Shown piece by piece: positions 12,701 through 23,400 of a stretch of DNA of 64,000 nt; within the stretch, counting starts at the first letter, position 1; every line of letters starts with the position of its first letter. Below the pieces are notes generated by a model. The model searched no databases. It saw nothing but the letters and a program-made list of their open reading frames with translations, and was not told the DNA's origin. The DNA lies in the NCBI GenBank assembly GCA_037013685.1, contig CM072906.1:2460501-2524500 (forward strand), given 5' to 3'. Made by a program: the position numbers and the translations under genes. The DNA is from Acridotheres tristis. Lineage: Eukaryota > Chordata > Aves > Passeriformes > Sturnidae.

Positions 12701-14421
12701 ACCTGTGGGGACTAATTTAGTACCTCTGAGCCAGCACTGCAAAGGCAAAGGTTTAGGGATAGCAAAGCTGGGCTGAAGTGCCGTGTTCCAGGGTATTTGT
12801 AAAACAGATCTGCCAAAGGAGTAGCTAAAATAAAATAGTTAATGACTCTTACAAGGAAACAAGAAACCTAGAAAGTGATCAGGTAGGAGCAAAAAGGAGA
12901 GAAAAAAACACTGCTGTAAAAATGCAGCCAGGTCCAGCAGCATGAGAGCCTGTCTAGGGGGAGGAGAGAACAGACCTGCAATCCACAGACCTTGTCCTGC
13001 ACCCCCTACTATAACCAAGAGGATGATGAAGGCCCTACCCAGTGTCATTTGGCCCCAAAGAGCTGCAAGGGAAGACTCACCGATCCTCAGTGCACAGCAG
13101 GGCTTTGCACCCTTGAGTGCATGTCACTGCACTGCCAGTTAAAGCTGCTAACAATGCTGGGGCCCTTGGGAAGGAATGTGTGCCCTTCCTGTGGCAAAAC
13201 AGTGCACTGTGGCAAGGAAGAGACTGTGCAATCCAACCCTGGTGCATGTTAAGGCTTCTATAAATATTTAAGGGAGCTCATTAATTAATAAAAAGAGAGT
13301 GAAATTGCAAACACAGGAGGACAGGGGCAATGAATACCCACTGGGTGACAAGGAGTATGTCCTACACTGCAGCTTACACAGACTGAAGTCTTTTAAAGTG
13401 GCTTCGTGGTTTGAGCTAGAGAAACAAATCTAGCTGGAAGAAAAATCTTCTGGGAATAACAAAGCTACTTCCTAAAGCCAAGTTACACTTGGGAAGATTT
13501 TTCAAGATGTACACACTCAAGTGAGAACAACATGGGATATGTACAGATGTGTCTGTGTATTCCTCAAACACACCAGCTAAAAAAGCATCTAGCTGGTGCC
13601 TGAGGTTGGCTTGCACCAACAAGGCTTTGGGGAAGAGATAAAATACAGCAATGCAGAGAGAAACATCTTTCACTAATTAGAGCATTATTAGTCTCCTCTG
13701 GCTCAAACGTGGGCAGTTTTGAAACCCTAGCTGCTATCAAAGAAAAGATTTACAGAAGTTCCACAAAGACAGAAAGAAACAATAAAGTCTGGTAATATCC
13801 CAGTGGGCTGAGAATTGGTAGAGTACACTGACTGCAAGCCACTAATTACAGCAGCTTTGAAATCAGAAGCTTAAATCTGTGCTAAACAGCAACACGGTGC
13901 TTTGGGCCACAGTTTCAAGTGCAGAGAAGAAAAGTGCCAAACACACACACCCAGGCACAGACAAGTCCTTTCAAAAGGAAACCAGGAAACTGCAGGTGCA
14001 GCTGAATGCTTGTGAGCAGACAATTACCCAGTGGGTGATTGAACTGCATATTTCATATGTGCAATTACCTCTTTGCACCCCTGCATGCATATTTGTGCAT
14101 TTGACTTCCCTGCCTATCTTTAAGAATATGACCTTGGCACATGAAAATACCAAACTTGCCTGAACTGCTGATCCCAATGTCTAGCAGGCATCAGGGTTTA
14201 AGCAGGTGAAAGAGCTGTTTTATCTCATATTACTGACACACTGCCTGACATGAAATTGGTACTTTGCTGCTGATGACTTCTCATCTCCTGAATATTTCCC
14301 TGGGAAGTTTTGGCATGCAGCTGGTGAGCCGTGTAGCACAAGTGAGGGGAGAGGAGATGTATGTCTCCCCTACAGGAAGGAAATGCAGATAAAAGGTTTT
14401 AAATTAGGTTGAAGCCTGTGA
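6739..14421. other. unique non-coding sequence
   Basis: About 7.7 kb without a recognisable gene. The first 100-200 bases may be leftover proviral leader. The longest open frames are 189 codons on the plus strand (9256-9825, starting at GTG) and 166 codons on the minus strand (8547-9047). Neither has a recognisable domain, and the first includes a 28 bp tandem duplication. The remainder alternates between A+T-rich and moderately G+C-rich unique DNA. Confidence 0.5.
9428..9483. repeat. 28 bp tandem duplication
   Basis: Two adjacent 28 bp units (9428-9455 and 9456-9483) differ at two neighbouring bases (agcc versus aatc). The unit is centred on 'cagtgcatccctgcatctca'. It looks like a simple replication-slippage duplication in otherwise unique sequence. 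Confidence 0.85.
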
Positions 14422-14520
14422 TCTTGCCAAATCAAGAAAATGGAAGGTAATACAGGTGCCTGTGCTAAAGGGCTATCTTTTGCTGTCAAGTAGCCTGACA
14501 TTTGCTCTGGTTTCAAATAC
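14422..14520 (+). repeat. left arm of a long inverted repeat
   Basis: This 99 bp arm is the reverse complement of 14751-14847. The outer 76 bp differ at only 6 positions (about 92% identity); the inner 23 bp are weaker, with 5 mismatches and a 2 bp gap. Spacer length is 230 bp. Outside the arms similarity stops abruptly, and I see no target-site duplication. Read as RNA, the two arms could fold into a long hairpin. Confidence 0.9.
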
Positions 14521-14750
14521 TTATAATCTGTTGTGAAATACCCTTTGGATTTTGCTGTCAGCAGCTCTGCAGAGGCACAGGATGTGGCATGGGCAGGCAG
14601 GAGGAGGATGGAGGAGCACACAGAGCTGCCCAGTGCCTGTCACAGGCTCTAGCACACAGCCCTCATGGGAAAGCAGCACCCTGATTTTTTCAGACTCTGA
14701 TGAAAAAGCCTCCAGCATGAAACAAGCACAAAGTACATTTGAAGAAAAAT
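14521..14750. other. spacer of the inverted repeat
   Basis: This 230 bp spacer is unique sequence, with a purine-rich part (14585-14620) and no transposase-like frame or known repeat. Small overlapping open frames on both strands are unremarkable. Confidence 0.6.
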
Positions 14751-14847
14751 GTATTTAACTAGAGGAAAAAACAGGCTGCTTGACAGCAAAAGATAGCCCT
14801 TGAGCACAGACATCTGAATTACCTTCCATTTTCTCGATTTGGCAAGA
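14751..14847 (-). repeat. right arm of a long inverted repeat
   Basis: This 97 bp arm is the inverted copy of 14422-14520. The six differences in the well-conserved part are scattered single substitutions, five of them transition-like or at isolated bases. That suggests a duplication that has since diverged modestly rather than a conserved stem under strict pairing. Confidence 0.9.
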
Positions 14848-16761
14848 CTTTTACTTGCTACTTTAGGGCCCACGTAGCTCTACCCCCTTAATAGATGTTT
14901 ATTAGCAGCCAGCAAGCTACATGCAAAGAGTAAAGGAGTTTTTCCCAGTGCAGGGCCAGCACAGCCCTTATTGCTAAATTTTCCTTGCCTGGGATACAGA
15001 AGGTAGGGTGACTTCCAAATCTGTTACACTGTCAGGTTTTAGTGCTCTAAATTTGCTGTACTGGCATCCAGGCTTCCAGAAAATTATACTAATCCTGAAA
15101 TATATGTCTGATGTAACATCTAACTAAAATGTTGGGGGCAGAGGTTGGGGCTTATTTGTGCTGCTTTATTTTTAATGTTACTTGCTTGCAGTGCCTTCCA
15201 AGAAAGAGCAACAGAACTTGAGGTAATTATGCTAAAGAACAGATATTAGTTACAGAAAAGTTAAACAGTTATTCATTGCTGCTCTATAGTAATTTTAAAT
15301 GGCTGCATAAATGTAAGAACTGATGGATGAAATGATGGAAAAAAGATATTTCCACCTGGTATGGGAAAAATCTTTGTCTAAAGCTGCAATGATTTATTAA
15401 TACATCTAATCAATAGCAATATGTCTGTATCAACTTTACATCTAATTTAAACTTTCAAGGCCCAATGTACTCATTAAATTATATAATAGATTTACATATT
15501 TTAATTATATTTTATGGATTTTATAGTCTTAGAAAAGCATAGCCAGAGAGTTAATATTTGCTGAGCACGACTGTGTAAAATACAGAGAAGGCATTTCAGG
15601 TCTTGTGCCAAGGACATATCAAGGTGATATTCCTAACACCAAACAACTCCTGCACACATTCACTTGTGTTGTGTGTCTTACAACAGGGAAACTGAGTCCT
15701 GGAACAGGAAGAATACACTTGGCAGGGACAGAGCCAAGCTGAGGGCTCCCTATGTCCACCCTCCTTTATCCAGACATCAGGCTGAAAGAATGATTTGACA
15801 AAAGGCTGGTGTGCCCAGAACTGCTTTTCCAACCACATCAGATCAGTTTATAAAATATCTTAATCATTCTTGCATCTCTCCTAAACAATCAAAACTGTAA
15901 CACCAATGCTGACACATCTACATTCAAGCACTACCTAGCAAATGCAGCTCCCTTGAATCAAGGTCAGCACCCACTGAAATCACATCCTCAAGACCTTCAG
16001 CAACGAAAGCCACTGCTGAAGATATGAATAAAGAAGATTTGAAATAAAAACTGAAATGAAAACACAGAGGAAAGGAGGTCAGCATTGTCAGCTCTCTTGA
16101 CTGCACTAAAGGAATGTGATACTTCATGTCTCCTCTACAGCTTCAGCTATGTGGTCTTGTGAGCAGAGAAATAAAGTTTCTGGTTCTCATGACTGGAAAA
16201 AAAATACCTCAAAATTCCTACCTAATGCAGCCCAAGGAGGTTCTAATCTTAGTTGAAGCCTGCTGGTACTACTGAGGTCTAAAACACTGCTACAGCACAT
16301 AATAACCAAAGAACCAGCAGTCACTTGTCTGTAATTTGTTGACCCTCAGCATCTGAAAGCCTTCTGTTAATTTAGTCGTCAATCCTCAATTACTCTCCAG
16401 CTTTCTTTTCTCCTTGTATAAAACCATTTTCTGGCATCTACACCAGGAATACATCAATAGAGCTCTGTAAGAGTCATAAAATCCACAGTGTGGGATATTT
16501 TGCTGTTTTTAGATCCCTTCACTAATTTAGGAAAATAATTAGTTGTTCTCTCTTCCTTTCTAATTCTTTTCAAACAAGTGTGCCCTTCCCTGCTGTGAAC
16601 TGCACCACCTTCCTGCCCTGGTTTACACTGTTCCCTTCACAGCAGGTCCCACAGGAGCTGCCTCGAGCTTGGCTGCAAGATCTGGGGAAGGCAAAAATGC
16701 TTACAGCTCTGGGAGAGCAAAATTTGGGTCATGAGTAGTTTGGTTTTTTTCTCTGTGGGAC
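14848..16761. other. unique non-coding sequence
   Basis: About 1.9 kb without a gene or recognised repeat. 15230-15540 is strongly A+T-rich. Open frames are all under 85 codons. Confidence 0.55.
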
Positions 16762-16928
16762 AGAGAGACCAGGTAGCCAAAGCATTTACCAGCCCTGGAA
16801 GTGTTCAAGGCCAGGCTGGATGGAGCTCTCAGCAGCCTGGGCTAGTGGATGGTGTTGGAGGGCTTGGAATAAGATGAGCTTTAAGGTCTCTTCCAACCCA
16901 GCCTATTCTGTGATTCTGTGATTGTATG
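16762..16928 (+). mobile_element. CR1 LINE 3' tail fragment
   Basis: The segment carries the standard CR1 3' untranslated region: a 'ccctggaagtgttcaaggcc' block, then 'aggctggatggagctc', then 'tcttccaacccagcc', ending in two copies of the 'attctgtg' terminal repeat near 16907-16921. It is a 5'-truncated copy with only about 165 bp left. It is better preserved than the copy at 0.65 kb. Confidence 0.92.
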
Positions 16929-17338
16929 ACCTGGCTGACTGCAGTGCTCAGGAGCCAACACTCCCTCAGCACTCTTCCCATCTGGTTTTCCACTTACAAA
17001 TTTAGGGTTTATTCAGAGCACTTGCTGCTTCTTGCAAGACAGATCCCAGAAATTCCCCTGTTCAGCATGAAATCTGGATTTCCTCACTTGCCTTCATTTT
17101 CAGAGAGTTCCATATATTGTTTTGCATGGCATTTTCTCTTTACTGGGAACTTTTGAGACCTCTGTCATGCAAGTATGGCACAATTGTGGCTTGGCCTGGC
17201 AAATGGGCAGACAGCAACAGTAATAAAATCACACCTGGAATTTCTGCTTGCATCTGAGCCTACACCAGTGAAATTTGATCCCGTTTTCTGGTGCTGGCAG
17301 GTCCAATGAAACCCTCAGTGTGTTACACCTCAACAACC
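16929..17338. other. unique non-coding sequence
   Basis: Between the CR1 tail and the LTR fragment I see no gene or repeat. One 76-codon open frame is not recognisable. Confidence 0.55.
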
Positions 17339-17597
17339 TCTGCTGGTTTGGACAGGGTAGAGTTAATGTCCTTCACAGCAGCTGGTACAGGACCGTGTTT
17401 TGGATTTCTGCTGGAAACAGTGATGATAACTCAGGGATGTTTTCATTATCTATGAGCAGTGTTTGTACAGAGCCAAGGCCTTTTCTGCTGCTCACCCCAG
17501 CAGTGAGGAGGCTGGGGGTGCACAGGGAGTTGGGGGGACTCAGCTGGGACAGCTGACCCCAGGACCATCCCAGACCATGTGGTGTCATGCTCAGGAA
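17339..17597 (+). mobile_element. partial LTR (U3 part), avian ERV type
   Basis: The block resembles the U3 region of a widespread avian ERV LTR family. It begins 'tgctggtttggacagggtag', continues with 'ttctgctggaaacagtgatg', and reaches 'cagctgggacagctgacccc' and 'gtgtcatgctcagg'. In that family a CRE-like motif and a TATA box lie near the last point. Here the CRE-like core has decayed and the copy stops, so promoter, R and U5 are missing. Family recognition is from memory and strand is assigned on that basis. Confidence 0.65.
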
Positions 17598-19798
17598 ATG
17601 CTCGTTTAGGAATAGCAACTAGTGATTTAATTAATCTGTGTTATCTGCCACCTTCATGAACTCTATCAGGTAACTAGTTTATTTTTATTTTTAAATAAAT
17701 CCTAGTTATTGGTCCTAATACCACTTTCCCTGATTATGCACACAGATGACATATTGTTTCACTGATTTGCCCAAAAAGAAGGGTTTTAAATGAACTATAA
17801 AATATAAATAAAGGCAACAAGGGTAGGAATTCCCCACAAACACTCAACCTGTGATGGCTGGAACTGATATCTGTTATGAGATATCTCCTAGAGCACACTT
17901 CCTTAGAGAGCAACACAAAATCTCTACAATTTACAGGGTGCTTGTGTTCCAGCAACATCACTTTTACATGGTTTCAATACAAGAGAAAACACTGATGCCT
18001 TCTAAGGCACACATTAGTTAATCAAGGTCAGTCCCAGGGCTACAGCTGCATCCACTGTCAGATCAGTCCTGCCTAAACAGCTGACACTGTGTCAGCCTTG
18101 ACCTCAGGACAAGGTCTTTCCTCTTCTGCCTCAGCTCTGCCTTCAAATCATAAACCAAGTTTCATTATCTTCTCTGAAGAACCCGAATGCATCACTTTCC
18201 CATTACTGGCCATGCTGTCACCAGCAGGCTCTTGTCTCCAGGGACTCATCTCTCTCAGGGTGTCCCTGCTCCCTCCAGCCTTGGCTCCAATTCCTGCTCT
18301 CCCTGATGTTTCTGCATTTGCTCAGTAAACACACTATGTTCTGTATAATGTAAAACATGAGCATCTCATACCCTGATAAAATTACTTCTGTGCTTACACA
18401 GCTACTTAATTCCATTTTGCCATTGATTTGTCATTTTAAAGTTAAATAATAAACATGGATTGCAGCCAGGATACTGAGTGCTGCTTTCTCCCCTCTAGCT
18501 TTTGATTTATGTGTTTGTTTATTTACTGATAGATTTAAGTACTCCCTTTTGGGTTTCACACATAATCTGGCAAATCCTGGGGATTTACTTTCACAATTGA
18601 TTAGAAAAGTCAAAGTTTTACAGATAGGATTAAAGCTGAAAATATCTAGGAGCCTTGATGGAATCTACTTATGACAAACAGAATCTCCAACAGGCTCTCC
18701 AGCCTTAAAATCCTGTGTTGTGTGTTGTCAAGCCCTGTGAAGATATAACCATTTCCTGCTACAGGTATCATGTCAATTAAAGAAATACACTTGACTTGCT
18801 CATTTGTTCTTTGTGGGAGTGCCTTGTGGGTTTTTTATTTAATCAGCACGTGGGAAAAGATTTTTCCATTTGCTGGTAGTTTTCTTCTCTTCGAGATTAA
18901 ATCAGACAGGCTGGAAGGCAATGCTCAGGCAAGCAGTGCATTTCCAATATTGTCATTTCAGTAAACTAAATTTAAAAATTCTAAAACTGTCGACGTGTGA
19001 CATTTTGGTTTTTTCTTTTCTGTTTTAGCTCCAAACCGTGTATTACTTCTTCAGTGTTATTTACTTTTAAATCTGTGTTTAGAATATTACTGATGCTTTA
19101 TGACAGGGCAAACTGCTTTTCAGCTTTTTGATTCTCTGTCAAATGGTGAACCTGGCTTACTTTTGATCCACAACCAAAGCAACCCAAACCAAATCAGTTA
19201 TTCACACACAGCTGACTCCACAGTGAAATAATTTTCCAGATCATGAAATTTCAGTGCAGAGATAAAAAGATTAGGCTGGTGTCAAAGAGTAGATTACAGG
19301 GCAGCCTGGAGAAAAGAATTAGATCTGCTGCTAATCGCATTGTCCTGGGGCTCCAGCCCTCTTACTGCCCTTCTCTGCTACTGCTGGGTGGGGAAACTCA
19401 ATCCTGCTGCACAGAGCCATCAGTGCTTTGAACATAACAGGGGCCTTGTTTTACTGTTCTTGGTGAATTTAATGCCAAAATGCGGGGAGGAAAGGAAAGA
19501 GATTGTGTGCTGGGTCAAGAAATTCCTAAAAGAGGAAGGCATCCCTACGTTGTTAGCTGACCAGTGGAATTTGCAGAAGGACAGTCAATATTGATTGACC
19601 CTGCCTGCTACAGAAAGGTCAAGTTGAGCAGACATGATAAGGGGATGGGAAAGCACTGTCTGCATGTCCCAGTGGTAGAACATCAAGTAAAGCCAGGGAC
19701 AGACAATGCACAGACACACAAGTCTAAGGCACTGGCAAACACCACGATTAAATGAAAAAATAACCATTCCCATTAAGTAGCAGCAGTCATTGCTTAAT
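17598..19798. other. unique non-coding sequence
   Basis: About 2.2 kb without a recognisable gene or mobile element. It is A+T-rich at 17620-17820 and 18960-19150. Open frames are under 85 codons and show no domain. Confidence 0.55.
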
Positions 19799-19804
19799 TG
19801 CTGC
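19799..19804. repeat. target-site duplication, left copy
   Basis: The hexamer tgctgc sits directly before the TG that opens the LTR and is repeated directly after it at 20487-20492. A 6 bp duplication is typical for ERVK-like integrations. Confidence 0.6.
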
Positions 19805-20486
19805 TGTTGGGGGTTAGGTTTCTTTTCTTTTGCTCCTTCACACCTATAGAATTTTTTCCATGAGTTGCTCTCTGCTCTGGCTTTCTCTCTCTGGGTTTCT
19901 CTCTCTGGGTCTCTCTGCTCTGGGTCTCCCTGCTCTGGGTTTCTCTCTCTGGGTTTCTCTCTCTGGGTTTCTCTCTCTGGTTTCTCTCTCTGGGTTTCTC
20001 TCTCTGGGTTTCTCTCTCTGGGTTTCTCTCTCTGGTTTCTCTCTCTGGGTTTCTCTCTCTGCTCTGCAGCCCCACAGCCCCTGCCCTGCCAGGACCCGCA
20101 GTTCAGGTCCTGTCCCGAGTTTCTGATCCATCTCCTGGCCCAGCCCGGGATTTCTGCTCATTCCTGCCCTTCCAGCTCGGTGCTGCTCAGGGTCCTGCAG
20201 GGCCCCGGGACCGACCCCAGGGCTGGGTGAGCCAAAGCCTCTCCTCCCTCCTGTCCCTGGGGCTCCACGGGCTCCCTGGGGCTCTTTGTTATTAATTCCA
20301 TTGTTGTTGTTGTTTGTTTGCCTTGTTACACATACTGGTAAAGAACTGTTATTCCTATCCTCATATCTTTGCCTGAGAGCCCCTTAATTTCAAAATTATA
20401 CTAATTCAGAGGGAGGGGGTTTACATTCTCCAGTCCAAGGGAGGCTCCTGCCTTCCCTGGCAGACACCTGCCTTTCAATCCGAGAC
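19805..20486 (+). mobile_element. solo LTR with internal minisatellite
   Basis: This 682 bp element starts 'tgttgggggttagg' and has no internal region or second LTR, so it is a solo LTR left by recombination between the two LTRs. Its 3' part resembles a common songbird ERV LTR: 'ttgttacacatactggtaaa', then 'gccccttaatttcaaaatta', then 'gagggagggggtttacattc' and 'cagacacctgcctttcaa'. A G+C-rich block (20065-20280) precedes a T-rich stretch. The element is flanked by the hexamer tgctgc on both sides. The last bases read '...gagac' instead of ending in CA, so the end is mutated or the boundary is off by a base. Confidence 0.75.
19876..20062. repeat. 12 bp minisatellite (ctctctgggttt)n
   Basis: About 15 near-tandem copies of a roughly 12 bp unit, with a few 'ctctgctctggg' variants and units shortened by one base. 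It lies inside the solo LTR. The array leaves long frames open on both strands (for example LSLGFSLWVS repeats on plus and REKPRERNPERET repeats on minus). These peptides are by-products of the repeat, not genes. Confidence 0.95.
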
Positions 20487-20492
20487 TGCTGC
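20487..20492. repeat. target-site duplication, right copy
   Basis: The hexamer tgctgc follows the LTR end and is identical to 19799-19804. Confidence 0.6.
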
Positions 20493-23400
20493 CCAGGGAG
20501 GGATCCTAATGAGAGCAGGTGAAGTTTAGCACCTCTTAGGCAGTAGATTGATATGAAGGAAAGGGAAGAAAAGGAAAATCAGAAAGATGAGACTGGGGCA
20601 TTTCAGTCTAAAGCTGAAGGTGTTCATTTTTGCTAGATAAAACTAGAGCAGGGCTGGGGATCCACAGGATTGGGGTGTCTTTCTCTCCTCATCCATTAAG
20701 TCAGGGTCTTGCAGGGACTGGGCTGGAATGCCCCTGATTTTCCACTTGTTTGCTTCCAAGTGGAGAAGGAGCAGGACCTGAGTCCACCTGCTCCAGCTGG
20801 ACATTCACCCAGGCCAGGCTGGACCTCAGCCCTGCAGTCATGCTCTGGCTCTGCTTGTTCTCAGAGCAGCTCAAAAGCACCTTTTCTTCAGGTACAATCA
20901 GGACCCCTGTGCTCACTCTAAATCCCCTGACCCTAGTGAAGACTCTGGCTTTGTCAAGATAATGTAACTATTTTTTTTCCTTTCCCCTAACCCAGCAATT
21001 CTTCTTTCTTTGGAAGAGCTTTGACCTTTAAATGAAGATGCATGCCAAGAAAAATCCAGAGCTTGTTATCAAGACAATCTGTGGCACAGGCTGTGTGGTA
21101 ATGTCCACCTCAGGTGATGAATCAGATCTATCAGTGTCTAGATAGTAAGGCCTTTTTTATCCTTGCAAACTCAGGGCTTTCCAAATCTTTAAGCCAGATC
21201 AGAGATAGAGCACTACAAGAGCTTACTTAAATCTCAGCAAGCAGAAAAGAAGGTGAGGGTGAGAGAGCTCACATAAAATAAAGACTACTTTTTAAAGATA
21301 AAACATAACTCCAGGTTCAAGGGAAGCCTTTAGAGAACAGAAGAGATCTTTGTCAGGAATGTATCTCATTTAGTCCCATTGTTTCACTGCATGCTTTGCA
21401 GAAAACCAGACATTTATCTTGCCTTTTTTGCACAGGTTTTAGGATTTTTTTTCCCCTCCATTCCTGATGCCAGTTTCCATTTCATTAGGAAATTAATCAC
21501 TGATGAGGTGCTAGTCCTGTCTCCCTGCAAGCAGGCCTTGAACATAGGCTAATCAAGAAAAAGAAAATATACAGTCTTGTGACCTGAAACCTGAATACTT
21601 TTACAAGTACAGTTTTATTTCTGTTGTGCTATGTTAGGGATGGCTGTTGTTTAGTGTTTATGGCATGCAGGCAAAGAACTCCATGTCAGAAAACCTATGG
21701 TTAGATACCTTCAACATATGTTGAGGTCCCAAAGGGAGAAATTTTCAAAGGGAAATGCAAAGAGCAGAAGAATTCCTAAATTTCCACACAATTTCCCCCG
21801 TGGGCCCTGTGAGCTGAACCTTCCTGGTTCACAGCACATTACTGGAATGCTGTATCCATGTCCCTGAAAGCCTCAGAGGGATGTCTCATTTTCACAGTTG
21901 GTGTACTGCACACACATTTGTTTGTGGAGTTATATGCCCAGACAAGGAGACAATCACATTGCTGTAGCTTGAGTACCTCTGTAATGAGGCATAATGCTGC
22001 CACGGGTTTTGCACAGAGCAGGAAGCTCCCAGAAAGGCCATTTCAGCTTGGGCCTGACCTTTGGTTAACAATGATGCAGATCAGGATATTTTCTGTGTAA
22101 TGTGGCTGCACACTGAGCACACACGAGTTGTCACATACAGGACAACCTACACCCAAACATCCTGAATCTGATGATCCCTGAAAAGCCAAGTCCTGACCCA
22201 GACTGCAGCTCATTTGGGCTACTTCAGGTACTCCACAGTGAGAGAGGAAGAGAGGGGACACCACTTTTCTATCTCCTGCCTGATCTCAGCTTCCACTCAC
22301 ACTGTCTGACACAAACTAAGCTGTAGCTAGAAATACACATCTTGCAGCTTGAAAAATGTGTTTTTCCCAGGAACATCAGTCTAATAAAATACAGTTCTGC
22401 CTACGACCCCAGTCTCTTTCATATCCTCTGACAGCATTCCTACATGACTATCATGATGCTGCACAAGTCTTCACAGCTTCCAGCTATGTTTTTGTTAAAT
22501 TTCAGTTAGATAGCCATGAAAGAAAACAAACACAGCATTTGCAGAACCTTGTCCCTCAGCTTTATAAGGTTAAGATTTATAATGCACACAGATATTTTAT
22601 GCAGATTCTAAGTGACTAATCTAATGTCTGCTCCATTTAGAGAACACACAGCCTTTTGCAGAAATGTACAGGATTGATTCATGTGTAAGATGTGCAGGAG
22701 TGGCACACACCACTTTCACTCACATCATCAGAACACTTTGGGAATTGTTGTGCTGGGAGTTTGATCAAACTCCTGCACAGATACAATTCCCACAAGGGCT
22801 TCTTATTTTGAAGATCCAGATTTGCTAACCAGCAGCCTGTTTTTCAGAAGAGCAAAAAATCCAGCAGCCTTCTGAGTCTTTCTCTCCTGTTTTCTTCCAA
22901 AAACAATGCATGTGCATGACTTCTATTCATTCCTGCAGACATGGAGTATGATGCCTAGGCCCACCTTACTTAAAATCTTTAGAGATAATACACAAAGAGA
23001 TGGAGGACACTGAGAACCCGATAGCAGCATCACAGGCTGAGCATCTCAGGTGCTTGCAGTCAAAGCCATGAGTTCAGGGATGACAACACCAGCAGTCTGG
23101 AGGAAGTCTGGCAGAGTGAGCCAAGGGCAGCCAGGGAGGTAGCCAAGGAATGGTGGACTTGTTGCAAGTCTTCAGTCAAATTGCTTCATTTCTCTTTCAT
23201 TTTCTCATTCTGTCAGATTTGGCTCATCACTTCTAGGACAAAATTTTCTTCACATGATGTAGGTAAAATGCCAAAGGCCATGGTGAAATCTTGATTCCCT
23301 GTAGCCTATCAGAGCCCAAAAATACCCCCACCAAGTCACTCCTAAAATGAAAAAGTTTCCACCTTCTATTTCTCCTGGAATGTACCTTTACTTTGCCAAT

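Noticed and set aside
19794..20230. RERNPERET-repeat and SLGFSLWVSL-repeat proteins
   Set aside because: They come from the 12 bp minisatellite inside the solo LTR.
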